Source: Aristolochia californica
Lineage: Eukaryota > Streptophyta > Magnoliopsida > Piperales > Aristolochiaceae
Assembly (NCBI GenBank): GCA_029961685.1
Contig: JARWKL010000006.1
Span: 11,352,748 to 11,416,747, forward strand
Length of the DNA stretch: 64,000 nucleotides
Direction of reading: 5' to 3'
Positions 1 through 11,475 of this stretch are shown one piece after another. The notes beneath the pieces were generated by a model, which saw nothing but the letters and a program-made list of their open reading frames with translations, was not told where the DNA came from and did not search any database. Positions within the stretch are counted from its first letter, which is position 1, and each line of letters begins with the position of its first letter. A program made the translations under genes and the position numbers.

Positions 1-383
1 AAGAAGGCAAAAAGTACAAGGAATCTTCCACTAAAGTCGAACAAATCGATGGGTCTTTCTTGACCCACCCTTCCATTCCGCCATTCAAACTCTGAAGCAA
101 GAAAAAAGATAGAAAGCGGCCAGTGAAGGGAGAAAAATCGAAAACTAAAACCATTTTTTCAACTCCATCTCGAAATGTGATCAGTGATCACTGCTCCGAT
201 GACCGATCCTTCTTTTTCCTGAAACACGCGTCTTTTGACGGGTTTTTGTCCATGCCCACTTCATGCACTTTTTGTCAACTTTTTTGAAGTTTGATGATAT
301 GGGAAGCGGTGAATTCTATTTGATACCCTTTTGTGCCTCGTTGTTCTCTTGGAATTTCGATGTATGAGAGGTTCTAGAGGCCG
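1..383 (+). repeat. Segmental duplication, copy A, left part (cut by window start)
   Basis: This stretch matches 10866-11247 almost base for base, for example the shared aaggaatcttccactaaag and the shared tcgaaatgtgatca motif a little downstream. The match stops near 383, where copy A continues ccggggttttggg and copy B continues ctaaacaagttt. Copy B has an open frame here (see 10739-11152), rich in Lys, Ser and Arg; in copy A the frame is broken by substitutions. It lies upstream of VPS11 exon 1 in both copies, so it may be part of a neighbouring gene or of the VPS11 upstream region. No function is recognised. Confidence 0.8.
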
Positions 384-1975
384 GGGTTTTGGGAACGGGA
401 TGCGGGAAATGAGCAAAGTGCGGTCTCCAGAGCCTTTCGATTTCTTTATTTGGATTGTTGAGGTACTTTTTCTGTTTCCCGTTTTAGCTTGTGTGCGATC
501 AAATCTGTTTTGATATTTTGCGATTTGTGAAGATCATTGCTGAAGTGCGGTGTACTTGGAGGGACTAGAATTTGTTTGTGTCAATTACTGGGAAAAGGTG
601 GCCGTTTTGTATGTCTCTAGTCGTCGAGAATTTTTGAGCTTTATTCTCTGCGTTATCTCATATTTTAGTTTTCTTAAGACCCTCACCGAAACAAAAAAAA
701 CTGACAATTGAGACTGAGTTATGCTGGTCTTCTGAATTGTATATCTCAATTATCCTGCTACTTCGAATTAAATGGCTCCGGGTTAGAGTGAAAGTGTTTG
801 GGAGTAGTATTTACATTCATTTAGGGAGGATACGTGGTTGAACAATTGCAAAAGATGTACCTGAGGTTCCCAAAACCGCTGTCACTGCAACAACGTTAAT
901 GAATTTCATAAAAGAGAAAACTAAATAAAAAGCAGTTAGAATATGGAGAGAAAATGCATGTACATAGCTTTTCTTCCTCTTTCTTACAAAATAATTTTAG
1001 GAGAAGATGCAAATTATGTGCATTGAGCTAAAGCTTAGTTCAATATGTGACTTATTTGTTCAGAACTTGTGGTTGTTTGGAATCAATTTTTTGAAGAAAA
1101 AGAAGTGGGGGCAAATTTTCCTTGTGGTTGTAGAAGCTAAATTGGCTTGGGCCATCTTGGCTTAGATAATTTTGTTTTATTGCATGCAAACTATACAGAG
1201 GATTTTTTGCTTTTTTTTTTATTTTTTTTATTTTTTTTTTTAAGAATTGTCTTATCCAGAATCTGCAAGCAGAGTATGTGCTTTTACTTTTATACCGAAT
1301 TCCATTCATGTAATTTTTTTTAGGTGTTTGGATGCAAAATTATAGTGTAAAATGTTCAAGAATATTGTAACAACAAAATCCATTTGTTATCAAAGAGGAG
1401 AAAATGTGTTTGGTTGTCTGCATCTCTCGATAAAGTTTTTCTGAACACTATCTTAGCATGCTTGATATTACTGTAGGATGACAAATATCCCACTTCTAAT
1501 AATAATGTTCAAACTGGAGCAAAAATAGGATCTAAAACTGCCACTGTAATTAGTTATCCAACAATCCAGATCCCTAAAATGCCCTTGGATTATTAGCTGC
1601 TTGCAGTGGGGCCAAATCACGTAGTGGTGTGAATGGTTTGAGGACAGTTCTTGGGTTTGTTTTGTGATCCTTCATTAGAAGTATATACAAAAAGCTAGCA
1701 TTAAGAGAAAATAATATTGTTCATTTAATATTCTTTTCTTATTTTGTTTACTTATGTCTTTTTTTATCTTCTTCAATTGATTTAATGAATTTCTGAGATC
1801 ATGGCCCTCAAATTTGTGTTAATTTCACCTAAGAAAACAATCCCTAAAAATGGTTTGAGGAATTGTAAAAAGGGAGTTTGCTAAGTCATTTAATCTGATA
1901 TTTTGAGATTTGTCAATGAAAAATATACACTCAACAGTTGCAAAGAAAAAGACAGTGGTCCAGTTGGGGAGTTGC
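384..1975. other. Unassigned sequence found only in duplication copy A
   Basis: Between the two matching parts of the duplication, copy A carries about 1.6 kb that copy B lacks (B has only about 45 bases there, 11248-11292). Its first 100 bases are more GC-rich and the rest is AT-rich with poly-T tracts near 1210-1242, like intron or intergenic DNA. Open frames are short and show no recognisable domain. Either B lost this segment or A gained it; the sequence alone does not decide. Confidence 0.5.
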
Positions 1976-2160
1976 ATAATTATGGAAATTGTTAGCCTTT
2001 TTTATTGTTTTTAGTCTCACATCTTGAGATTTGCTAATTCCATGGCCGATGTTTTGGCCAAGCAGGGAGCCTCCTTTAAATTCTTTGTTGTTAGGGTTTA
2101 ATTCCCTGAGTTTGTTGCTCCTTGTTATCTCTCTTAATAAAATCATCTTTCATAAAAAGA
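1976..2160 (+). mobile_element. LINE 3' end fragment, copy A
   Basis: The plus strand translates to the tail of a plant L1-type RNase H domain (motif ANSMADVLAKQGA near 2030-2072). It is followed by a 3' UTR ending cttaataaaatcatctttc and a short A-rich tail, the usual end of plant LINEs. The fragment is severely 5'-truncated, as LINEs often are. The same fragment sits in copy B (11293-11475), so it was inserted before the duplication. Confidence 0.75.
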
Positions 2161-2651
2161 ACTCTTCTAATTCGTCCCGAGACTAGTGAATCCCGATCTG
2201 ATTCGATCAATCTTATTCGAATTTTCATGTATCAAAGTCAGGTATTGAATTGAAGTAAAAAAAAAAAAAAACCATGATTTTGATCCCACTTTAAACATAT
2301 GAAATATAATTTAGGTTGAGATGGTATAACTAATGCCACCAATTGAAACAGAATCTAATTTTATTCCAAAATTTTAATGTTATTTTATCTTTTTCTCTAT
2401 TTGTGTAGCATAACCTAAATGGTTCATCTTGTAATGTATTAAAAGCATTATTCAAATAAACCTCTTGCTGGTTAGATCGAAACATACGGGGGAAGAACTA
2501 GAGGGAGTAGGAGAGGAACGGAGGGAGGGAAGGAACACGCAGAGAAGAAGTGTTTCTAGGTTTAAGGATCGTTCGGCGGTGAGGAAGGATAAGAGTTCTA
2601 ATCTGTTTACCAGATAAAGAGAAATTCTGTTCATTGTTTGGTGCATGAGAG
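2161..2651. other. VPS11 upstream flank, copy A
   Basis: This non-coding stretch lies between the LINE tail and the VPS11 start codon and is matched by 11476-12004 in copy B. It holds an A-tract near 2257-2272 and a purine-rich segment near 2490-2535 (ggaggga repeats). Copy B has about 28 extra bases near 11789-11816. It probably contains the ancestral 5' UTR and promoter of VPS11, but no individual promoter element is convincing. Confidence 0.5.
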
Positions 2652-2677
2652 ATGTACTAGTGGTGGAAATTCGAGTT

Positions 2678-2985
2678 TGTTAAAATACAAGTTCAAGGGT
2701 ATTTTGGTCATTTATTATATTTCCAATATTACATGTATGGCTATTAGATAGAGAATGTCTTATTTTATCTCTAGTTAAATTTTCATTCAATTTAAACATG
2801 TATTTTAGGAGATATGTAATTTTGAGTATTGAGGGGCATTTTTGTCTTACTGTAAAATTTCACTTAAACGCTGATAATAAAGAAGCAGGAAGGGCCTTTC
2901 TGGCTCGGATTCCAAGGTAGCAAAGCTGCCTTTCTTCCAGACATCCATTTTCTCTTCTATTTTCTCCCCAAATCACTATTTTTCA
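2678..2985 (+). repeat. Copia 5' LTR
   Basis: The repeat begins TGTTAAAATAC and ends ATTTTTCA, directly followed by the primer-binding site, which fixes its right edge. Length is 308 bp. There is no second copy in the window, so the boundaries rest on the TG...CA ends, the target duplication on the left and the adjacent primer site on the right. Confidence 0.75.
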
Positions 2986-2996
2986 TGGTATCAGAG
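2986..2996 (+). other. Copia primer-binding site (initiator tRNA-Met type)
   Basis: TGGTATCAGAG immediately follows the LTR and is complementary to the 3' end of plant initiator tRNA-Met, the usual primer of plant Copia elements. Confidence 0.85.
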
Positions 2997-3505
2997 TAAT
3001 AACGCAAGTCTTGGGCAAGTTTCTTTGGATTTTTGTGGATCTTCTCTCCATATTTAGCAATATCCTTGAAGGTTTTTCCCACATTTCTGGACTGGTAGGG
3101 TAAAGTTTTCGTTTTTTTTTTGGTTTTTGTGCCTATCTTAGCCTATTGGCTAATGATTATTGCTTCTATTTGACTGAATGTTGGGATTTAGAAGTGTTTA
3201 ATGATCCCAATTTGAGGAAATTTCTGAAATCTGCCAGTGTCGTCAACCTAATGCTTGCGTCATCATCCATATAGCCTACACCATCTTGATTTCTTGCAAT
3301 TAGGTCATTCTTTCATTGATGAATGATCTCAATTACTGGAATTGATCACTATTGGTTCTAAATTGAATGAATTGGGTGTTGTATTGCCCTAATTGAATTC
3401 GGTGTGGGGCCCACTTGACTACGCAAATATTGAAATTTGGGGAAATGCTTTCCTTTGGTTAATTGACGCTCTAGTGTACTGAAGTGTGGTGTTTGGTGAT
3501 ATTTA

Positions 3506-4350
3506 ATGGCTGATTCCTGCACACAGGTTGCTGTCCAAAGGACAGCTGAGAATTCAGATGCGAAATTCTCTCAGTCTATTCAGATAACTACGATCCGGTT
3601 GAATGGATCGAATTATGTAAACTGGTCTAGATCAATTTTGATGTATTTGAGGGCCAGAAGAATGACAAAATATATAAATGATGATCCCCCGGTACCTATT
3701 ACTGAAGATTGGGTGGCAGAAGATAATTTAGTAATGACCTGGTTGGTAAATAGTATGAAATTCAGATTTAGTAATCAGATTTTGAGTTGCAATACTGCTA
3801 AGGCAATGTAAACTACATTGGCTTCCATTTTGTCTCAAGAAAGTAATTTATCAAGGATCTATGAGTTATATGTGAAGTTCTTTAATATGAAGCGTGGAGG
3901 TAGATGAGTGACAGATTATTTCACTGAGATGAGGGGAGTACTATAAGAGATTAGTACATTCCATCCTTTTACTACGAATGTTGAAGACATCCGTAAGAAA
4001 GAAAATCAGATTCAAGTAGCCCGGTTTTTGGATGGTTTGGGGCATGAGTATGATGCTATTAGAGCCCAATTGTTGGTTAATGAGGATGTGACCACTCTTG
4101 AACAAGCTTTTAACAGAGTTCTTCGAGCTAAAAGTGCAGTTGAAAATAAGAATGAGTCAGGTGGAGCGCTCTCAGAAGCAGCTGCTCTTAACCTTCAATC
4201 TTCTACTAGTAAGCCCGACTGTCAGTTTCATGGTGGTAATAATAGAGGTAGAGGTCGCTCTTACACAACCCATGGTCTTGGCCGAAATGGTCGGGGGGAT
4301 CGAAAATGTGTTTATTGTGGTAGGACTAATCATATTTCTGAGAAATGCTG
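3506..4350 (+). pseudogene. Copia gag polyprotein, broken by stop codons
   Basis: The reading frame begins at the ATG at 3506 and encodes a plant Copia-type gag: an N-terminal region with LNGSNYVNWSRSILMYL, a mid region ending FLDGLGHEYDAIRAQLL, and a CCHC zinc knuckle CVYCGRTNHISEKC (CX2CX4HX4C, near 4309-4350). At least four in-frame stops interrupt it (near 3809, 3905, 3943 and right after the knuckle at 4349). All can be reached from normal codons by C-to-T or G-to-A changes. No protease, integrase or reverse transcriptase follows. Confidence 0.85.
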
Positions 4351-5128
4351 AGACAAATTTGGTAAACCTACCTGGGCCAATTCTATAGTCACAGATAAGG
4401 ACACCTCCTCACACATTGGATCGTATAAGGAAATTCCGCAGTTATTACAACGATTGGGTCAACTGACTGCTTCATTTACTACTTCTTATATTACCGAGAC
4501 TCTTCCTTCTTCCTCAGCGAGTACCACGATGGCCAGTCATTTTGGGATAGGGCCTTGGACTCAATTTAACAGAGTTCTTCGAGGAGAAATCCTCGAGAAA
4601 ATGTTCGATCCCAAAGGAAATTGAGGGAAACATAGAATGTTGTTCGAGCGGACGAGGGAAGATTGTTGTGGGTTGTGACGATGGTACCGTGAATTTGCTT
4701 GATCGAGGGCTGAAGTTCATGTATGGGTTCTAGGCCCACGCATCTGCTATCTTGTTTGTTCAACAGTTAAAGGTAGTGATTTTTCTTTCTTTGTATTTTC
4801 TTTTGATGGCGTTAATCTGTAATTTGTATGGAAATGTCTTTCCCTTTTTTCTGCTAGAGATTACGATTCTCAATGTTTAATGCTGCGTGTATTTGGTGGA
4901 AATTCTTGGTTTTGCGCAGCATCCTTACTTCATTGGTTTTAATTTAATTACTTGTAGCTTCCGAGGCAGAGTTCGTCTCTGTGGTGTTGGCACAGTATCC
5001 CAATGGTGTAAATACTTGTCTTCCCTTTTTTTTTTCACTGTTACTTGTCCATTTTTGTTCTTGATTACTACTTATGCTGTTATTTTAATTCATTTTTGTT
5101 TTAGCCTATTCAATTTTTCAGTGTTAGT

Positions 5129-5129
5129 T

Positions 5130-5203
<74 letters not shown>
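5129..5203 (+). repeat. Compound microsatellite (CT)n(AC)n
   Basis: About 12 CT units run directly into about 25 AC units within the long first intron of the VPS11 pseudogene (intron 4773-6181). The corresponding part is missing from copy B, whose homology ends before it. Confidence 0.95.
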
Positions 5204-5205
<2 letters not shown>

Positions 5206-6472
5206 TCTTCCTCTTTTCCTACAGTTGAGGGTTCATTAGAAACTCAATCTTATATCTGCTTGGTCTTATTTTAAAACTTATAGTTGGGGTTTTCTTAGAT
5301 TATATTCTTTGATATTTTATTTTATGCTCATTCTACATCTTTCGTTTTTGTGTGTTGTAAACCAATTTGAAGTCCAGCAAGACTTTCACATTCAATTAAC
5401 TAACATCCACTCCCCACAATGGAGAAGTAGAAACTATGTCCGTTGGAAAAAAATAATGATCAAGAGCTCTCTTTTCTGTTTTGTCGTTTGAAAATAATAA
5501 GTGCTTTAAATTCCTATAGCGCTTTTTCTTTGTTCTAAAATGTAAAGAGAACAATGGCTATCCACTATAACTTCCTCAATGTGCCTTTTAAATCACCTGT
5601 GAACTTATCTTCAGGTTAATGATGCTAGTTTTTTACTCAATACATATTACTTATGTTAAAACTATATAATAATTGTTGTTCATCCTATCCAGGAAGACGA
5701 CTAGTTGCTTGTTTAGTCTAAAGTACAATTGCACTTGGTTGGATCTACCAAAACAAGATGATGGAAAGTTTGGGTTAAGAATTGATTACATACTTTTCTG
5801 TTCTATACCATGATTAATTTTGGGAGATCATCTTATATTTTTCTTTTTTGTAATTTTTTTTCTTTGACTTGACCTACATTGTGCGTTGTGATGCGTATTA
5901 TATTTTTAGCAGCATAATCTACTTCTAGTTCTACCTACGGTTTTAACTCATCATGCATGTTTAGTTCGGAACAAATAAATACAGTGTCAATACATTACAC
6001 CAATCTGCTGTGCCTCTGTGGGACTATTACTTGCAGGCAGTAGGATATCTTTTTGCAGCGAAGAACAGGAATGCTACTCGAACCTGTATAATAGTTGAAT
6101 CCTTAGAATGGAAATCTTGCTGCTTAAATTATGTACTGTGGATGCCATTTTAAGTCATTTATTCCTCTCTTAATTACCCAGCTACATAATTTTCTTGTAA
6201 CTGTTGGAGTGGATGAGCAAACATCTCCACAGCTATCACCAATCAGCCTGAAGGTTTTTGACCTGGACAAGATGCAACCAGAAAGCTCAAGCACTAATAT
6301 TCCAGTTTGTATCCAAATTTTACGTATATTTACCAATCAATTTCCGGTTGCAAAGGTATATAAAGGTCTCCTTTCTATCTGGCCTCTCTCTCTCTCTGTA
6401 TAATTTTTATTTTGATTACATGCTTATTTGCAGATAACATCATTCTTAGTTCTTGAGGAAGCTCCAATGGTT

Positions 6473-6636
6473 GTATTTACTGCATCAAAGGGGATGTTGG
6501 GAGGGAGCGTATCACTCGTTTCACACTCCAGGTGGAGAATACATCTGAAAAGAGGTATTTACTGCATCGAAGGGGATGTTGGGAGGGAGCGTATCACTCG
6601 TTTCACACTCCAGGTGGAGAATACATCTGAAAAGAG
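6473..6636 (+). repeat. 82-bp tandem duplication in VPS11 exon
   Basis: The unit starting gtatttactgcatc and ending atctgaaaagag occurs twice head to tail, 6473-6554 and 6555-6636, with one visible difference (caaaggg/cgaaggg). Because 82 is not a multiple of 3, the first copy is read out of frame while the second encodes the expected GRERITRFTLQVE. This is an independent disabling mutation of the pseudogene. Confidence 0.95.
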
Positions 6637-8038
6637 TAGCTCTTCAGTCATAGGAAGAGTTGATGGCCGATCCCTGCAACTCTTCGCTGTTACTCCTTCA
6701 GTGAGCTTGTTCAGTTTGCAGGATCAACCTCCTAGGCGCCAGACATTAGATCATATTGGATGTGATGTCAATAGTGTAGCAATGAGTGACCGCTCGGTAA
6801 TGCAGTTTTTTTTTTTTGTTTTATGTCTAACTATTATTTCTATTTATCGTTTGTGATCATAATTTTCTTTTGTATTTCTTCATAAAAGAGCTGTCTTGGA
6901 GCATGGTTAATTAGATGGTTTAAAGTGGCTGATTACTTTGTTTCTGCTAGCAAAAAGCTCCATTAAATTTATATATTCTGTTGTTCATCTATCAGGAACT
7001 AATAATTTATATACAAAATTGAAAGACGTAGAAAAGCTGGATTTGTTCATTAAGAGTGAAGATGGACTTGGCGAGCACAAATTTGATGTGGAGATTGCCA
7101 TTAGAGTCTGCCGTGCTGCTGGCTATCATGAGCATGCTATGTATGTTGCTAAGAAAGCGCACAAACATGAGTGGTACTTGAAGATTGAAGACCTTGATAG
7201 GTTTAAGGAAGCACTGGATTATATATCAAGTCTTGAACCTTATCAAGCTGGGATAATTGTGAAGGAGTATGGTAAGATTCTTGTGGAGCATAAGCTGATA
7301 GAGACTACTGATATTCTAATGAGATTGTGCACTCTTGATGAAGAATCAAGCACAAAGAAGGCCTCAAGTGGAACCCACTTATCTATACTGCCATGTCCTG
7401 TAGATTTTCTCAATATCTTCATCCACCATCCTCAGGCTCTTATGGATTTTTTTGAGAAGTATATTGGCAAAGTGGATGACTCCCCTGTGCAAGTAGAAAT
7501 TCACAATACCCTCTTGGAGCTATACCTATCTAATGACTTGAACTTTCCGTCACTCTCACAGGAAAATGGCTTTGTTGCTCCCTATCTGGAAGGAACTAGT
7601 TCCTTAGGTGCTTCCACATCCACAATGGCTGAAAGCAAAGATGTGAATAAAGAGAAGGAGCACAAGCAACGACTTGAGAAAGGACTGGCAATGCTCAAGA
7701 GGGCATGGCCTGCTGACATGGAACAGCCTTTATATGATGCGGGTCTTGCTGTCATTCTTTGTGAGATGAACTCATTCAATGAAGGGCTTCTGTTCTTATA
7801 CGAGAAAACGAAGCTTTATAAAGAAGTGATCGGTTGCTATATGCAGGCCCATGATCATGAGGGGTTGATTGCTATCTGCAAGAGGCTAGGAGATGTGAGC
7901 AAAGGTGGGGATTCATCTCTTTGGGCTGATCTGCTCAAGTACTTTGAGGAACTTGGAGAGGGTTGCTCCAAGGAAGTCAAAGAGGTGTTGTCATATATTG
8001 AAAGAGATGACATATTACCCCCAAATATAGTTCTATAG

Positions 8039-10865
8039 ACTCTTGCTAAGAAAACACACTAACTCTAAAATTCTCTTATGGAAAAAAAATGTCTGAAATC
8101 TATATCTTACTAATAGAATGTGACATGTATTTTCTAGTAATGCAATTCCACACTCATTATTTTTGGAGTTTTCTCACTTTACGCTAGGGATAATTGTGTG
8201 AAAATGTCGAACAGTGCTCTATGTGCTCATTTATGGGCTCTTCATAGAGATAAAAAGATTAAAATGTTCAATCTCTCCTTGTGAGTGCTTTTATTATGCA
8301 AAATAACACCTGGAGAGCTATTCGGGCATACCTTGGAACTCATTTGAGCTACCAAGGGCTTATGTGTTTCTATCACTTCTAGTGAATCTATGTCATAATT
8401 CATTTTTTTTCCTACCAACCTGAACCTTGGTTAGAGGACTTGCAAAAACCAGATAGAGTATTTCTTGTATTTGTTTGGTTAGTTTGCGACATTCAACTTA
8501 AGTAGATGAAAAAGAAATAATTCTTTTGTTTAATTTTTTCCAAGTTTCTTTAGCACCTTTTAATTTTTCTTTCTTTCCTGATATTTTCTGTACTACGATG
8601 GGAAGAAATGGAGGTGGCCTGAATTAAACTTGGATGGGAATAATTTGTGATTTAAGTAATACTTGGTTCAATTCTATGTTTGTTATCACTTGAAACTTGT
8701 AGGTTTAGAGAATACTGAACTTTGTGAATGTTAGAAATAAGTATTGGTTGGCTTGCATGGATCCAAAGTGATTAGACTGTGGAGTTTTGGCAAGCAGTTA
8801 TGGAATGTGATGTGACAAATGATGAACCCAAGCTGCTGGAGAACCATTCCTTCACTTGGCTCCTTTTTTATTCTTTATTCTCAGCAAGAGTGAACAATTG
8901 CTCGGCCATTATTCTGTCTCCAGCAATGTAGGGCATTGCTGGAGACAGAATAATGGCAATGTAGGGCATTGCTGCCTGCTGTATACCTCAAATGGTACCA
9001 TTTGCACTTCTCCAGATGATTACCCAGCCATGTTCTTGCCTCCAACAACTGCACCTGTCTACTTCTAACCCATTCTTATCAACTGTTTGATAATCAACTC
9101 TGCCTTTGAAGCTTACTTCTTTTGGCTTCACTAAACTTCATTTCATGCATTACTATTACTGCAGCTAGAATCGTGTTACTCCAGGCTCAGATACAATACT
9201 ACACCATTCATGGACTTAATCTAATGTAGCACCAAACAAACCGGCATAGGACCCTAAAGGTCATATATGAGAAAGTGGCATGATATGACTAGGTCAATCT
9301 TTCTAAAGGAACATATTACTTCCTTATTGTCTACGTTATTGGTGACAGTAACTGGTGCATGTACTTCAGGCTGGTCTGATTTACCACCACTGGTTGGTAT
9401 TTCTTCGCTTTAGACTTCTTATGTTCTGGTTTTTGCAAGTATTTTTTTTTAATTGTCTTATTCCATTTACTTTTGGTCTTTGTCTATTCTCGTGAAACTG
9501 GAATCGAAGAAAAGCACTTACAAAGCCTTATAAGATGCAATAATATTGTAAGGGGGTTTGTTGATTGGGCCTTTGTCTCTACAGCCAACCTTTTTTTGGG
9601 ATATGGGAAATGTAGAGGTCCTTTGATATGAGAGGCTCTACATTTTATGGTCTATCCACCTTCTTGTCTTCAGCATTTGCAAAAGCATATACTTGTTTTC
9701 AGTTCTTTCTTCATGGACCTAACACACATGAATTTGCATTTGCTACAGCTGGGTACTGCATAATTCGATTTTGTTTTGACTGGACAGTTTTGCAGCAGGA
9801 GTATTGGTAGCACTGTGTTAATGGAGCCTTCCTACTCGAATTCCTGCTACTGTGAGCTTCTGTGAATAACTGGCTCAGGAAGTAAGGAGCAATGTTCTTG
9901 TAATTGTACAACTGGTCAGTACCATATGAGAATTTTAATCATTGTATTACAAGAACACCAAATGGGGAATGAAGATTGCACTTCAGCTATAGTTGTGCAA
10001 GTTACTTCTTTTGCTTCCCCTTTGTTCAACGAGAGGGATCATTGATCTTCTTTTTTCTGTACAAAGTCTTTCTATGGTTACTTCAATGGTTGAACAATAG
10101 ACACTCCCCGCCACCCACTCCAAAAAAAAATAAGAAAAAAGTAAGAATTATTATCTTGGTCATTCAATAATGGAATCATTTTAGATGAATGGCCATGCCT
10201 GATTTTTTACTTTCTGTCACTGATAATGAGCAGTCTTTTTTCTTCAACCAAAGAAGATTTGTGTAGATATGGAATAGACATCAGGTGTCCATCCTCGAGC
10301 TGAAGTAGAAGCATCTGGACTAAGCTTCATCCTACTTCACACCGGTGAGCAAGATGAGACTAGAGCAAGCTTTTGGCCCCATTTCTGCTCTTTGTAGTAT
10401 TTGCCATGTTCATTTGTGCACAAACCATATCTAACTGCTCACATCAATCACAGGATAGATTGAAAGGAGTAAGAAAGAGCATGATGTTGCTCTTTCTTAT
10501 TATAACCATAACTTCTCACTTATTTTTCCAAGCTTCATCCAAAAGAGTACTTCCATAAGCTAAAAAGCTTCTAGGAAGTCCCCCAAAGGAGTAGGTAGAA
10601 GACCATAGAGGAGGTTAGTATTATCTATTATTTTATAATTTGTTCAGACATGATTGAATGACAATTTTCTCTCTTCTTATTTTCTTATATTCTTAGTATA
10701 TTTTTCATATTTTTCACAATTCCGAACGGTCGATCGAAATGGCATTTAATTTCGTATATTTCATGAATCATATCTGTACCTACAGCACACTACGCTTGTG
10801 TGTACTATGTCGGTGGTCTGATACTCCTGCAAGAGAGAATCACGTTATTTACCGAAAGCAATGGA
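8039..10865. other. Non-coding stretch after VPS11 copy A
   Basis: No exon of the missing VPS11 C-terminus or RING and no transposon domain could be recognised here. Open frames are short and unsupported. The stretch is AT-rich with several T tracts and a perfect hairpin at 8906-8956. The open frame at 10739-11152 begins near its right end. Confidence 0.5.
8906..8956. repeat. Perfect 23-bp inverted repeat with 5-nt loop
   Basis: Arm 8906-8928 (ccattattctgtctccagca plus atg) is exactly complementary to 8934-8956, separated by taggg. Immediately after, caatgtagggcattgctg recurs as a direct echo of the loop and inner arms (8957-8974). Such structures typically come from template switching at a replication fork. 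There is no U tract, so it is not a terminator. Confidence 0.9.
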
Positions 10866-11152
10866 AGAAGGCAAATAGTACAAGGAATCTTCCACTAAAG
10901 TCGAACAAATCGACGGGTCTTTCTGGACCCTCCCTTCCATTCCGCCATTCAAACTCTGAAGCAAGAAAAAAGATAGAAAAGCGGCCAGTGAAGGGAGAAA
11001 AATCGAAAACCAAAACCATTTTTTCAACTCCATCTCGAAATGTGATCAATGATCACTGCTCCGATGACCGATCCCTCTATTTCCTAAAACACACGTCTTT
11101 TGATGGGTTTTTTTCCATGCCCACTTCATGCACTTTTTGTCAACTTTTTTGA
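10739..11152 (+). CDS. Unrecognised 137-codon open frame, duplication copy B
   Basis: The frame opens at ATG 10739. From about codon 43 it lies in the duplicated segment and is rich in Lys, Arg and Ser (TRNLPLKSNKSTGLSGPS, KKIEKRPVKGEKSKTKT). The start and first 40 codons lie left of the duplicated part. In copy A the equivalent frame (1-290) is damaged. No domain is recognised. It could be an exon of an unknown gene, a 5' leader or chance. Confidence 0.25.
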   Translation: MAFNFVYFMNHICTYSTLRLCVLCRWSDTPARENHVIYRKQWKKANSTRNLPLKSNKSTGLSGPSLPFRHSNSEARKKIEKRPVKGEKSKTKTIFSTPSRNVINDHCSDDRSLYFLKHTSFDGFFSMPTSCTFCQLF

Positions 11153-11292
11153 AGTTTGATGATCGGGGAAGCGGTGAATTCTATCTGATACCCTTTTGTG
11201 CCTCATTGTTCTCTTGGGATTTCGATGTATGAGAGGTTCTAGGGGCTAAACAAGTTTAAGTCATAGGGAAGGACTCAATTTTTTTTTTAAAT

Positions 11293-11475
11293 TATGGAAA
11301 TTGTTATCCTTTTTTATTGTTTTTAGTCTCACACCCTGAGATTTGCTAATTCCATGGCCGATGTTCTGGCCAAGCAGGGAGCCTCCTTTAAATTCTTTGT
11401 TGTTAGGGTTTAATTCCCCTGAGTTTGTTGCTCCTTGTTATCTCTCTTAATAAAATCATCTTTCATAAAAAAACA
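11293..11475 (+). mobile_element. LINE 3' end fragment, copy B
   Basis: Duplicate of 1976-2160, with the same ANSMADVLAKQGA coding tail, taa stop, cttaataaaatcatctttc 3' UTR end and A-rich tail. Its left truncation point coincides with the resumption of A/B homology. Confidence 0.75.

Larger units (their letters stand above)
2678..4571 (+). mobile_element. Ty1/Copia LTR retrotransposon, 3'-truncated, in VPS11 exon 1
   Basis: The element starts with TGTTAAA and has one LTR, a primer-binding site and a decayed gag, but no pol and no 3' LTR. It is flanked by GAGTT on both sides (2673-2677 and 4572-4576). The empty site in copy B reads aagttcttcgagg, which confirms the insertion point within the codons for the FEFFEE region of VPS11. 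Since copy B lacks it, it was inserted after the duplication, or B derives from an uninserted allele. Its 3' end (tttaaca) is not an LTR end, so an internal deletion removed everything from late gag onward. Confidence 0.8.
2652..8038 (+). pseudogene. VPS11: VPS11-like pseudogene, copy A (vacuolar sorting tether subunit)
   Basis: VPS11 is a core subunit of the HOPS and CORVET complexes, which tether endosomes and vacuoles before fusion; it has an N-terminal beta-propeller, an alpha-solenoid and a C-terminal RING. Recognisable exons are 2652-2677 plus 4572-4772 (split by a Copia element; motif IECCSSGRGKIVVGCDDG), 6182-6355 (FLVTVGVDEQTSP, ILRIFTNQFP), 6434-6796 (ERITRFTLQVE, QTLDHIG, TMSDRS-like) and 6996-8038 (KLKDVEKLDLF, RVCRAAGYHEHAMYVAKKA, YIERDDILPP). 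Introns keep GT and AG ends. It is dead: TAG at codon 3, TAG at 4731-4733 where copy B has CAG, an 82-bp tandem duplication in the third exon, and loss of roughly 200 residues between 6796 and 6996. A TAG at 8036-8038, where the family has Gln before TLAK, ends the frame, and no RING-encoding sequence follows. Family identity is clear; residue comparisons are from memory. Confidence 0.9.

Noticed and set aside
4887..5228. 113-codon plus-strand frame ending in a Thr-His repeat
   Set aside because: It is intron sequence running into the CT/AC microsatellite; the repeat creates the open frame.
6938..6995. Start codon at 6938 for the 366-codon VPS11 frame
   Set aside because: The codons before 6996 look like intron ending in atcag; the real frame is an internal exon, not a new gene start.
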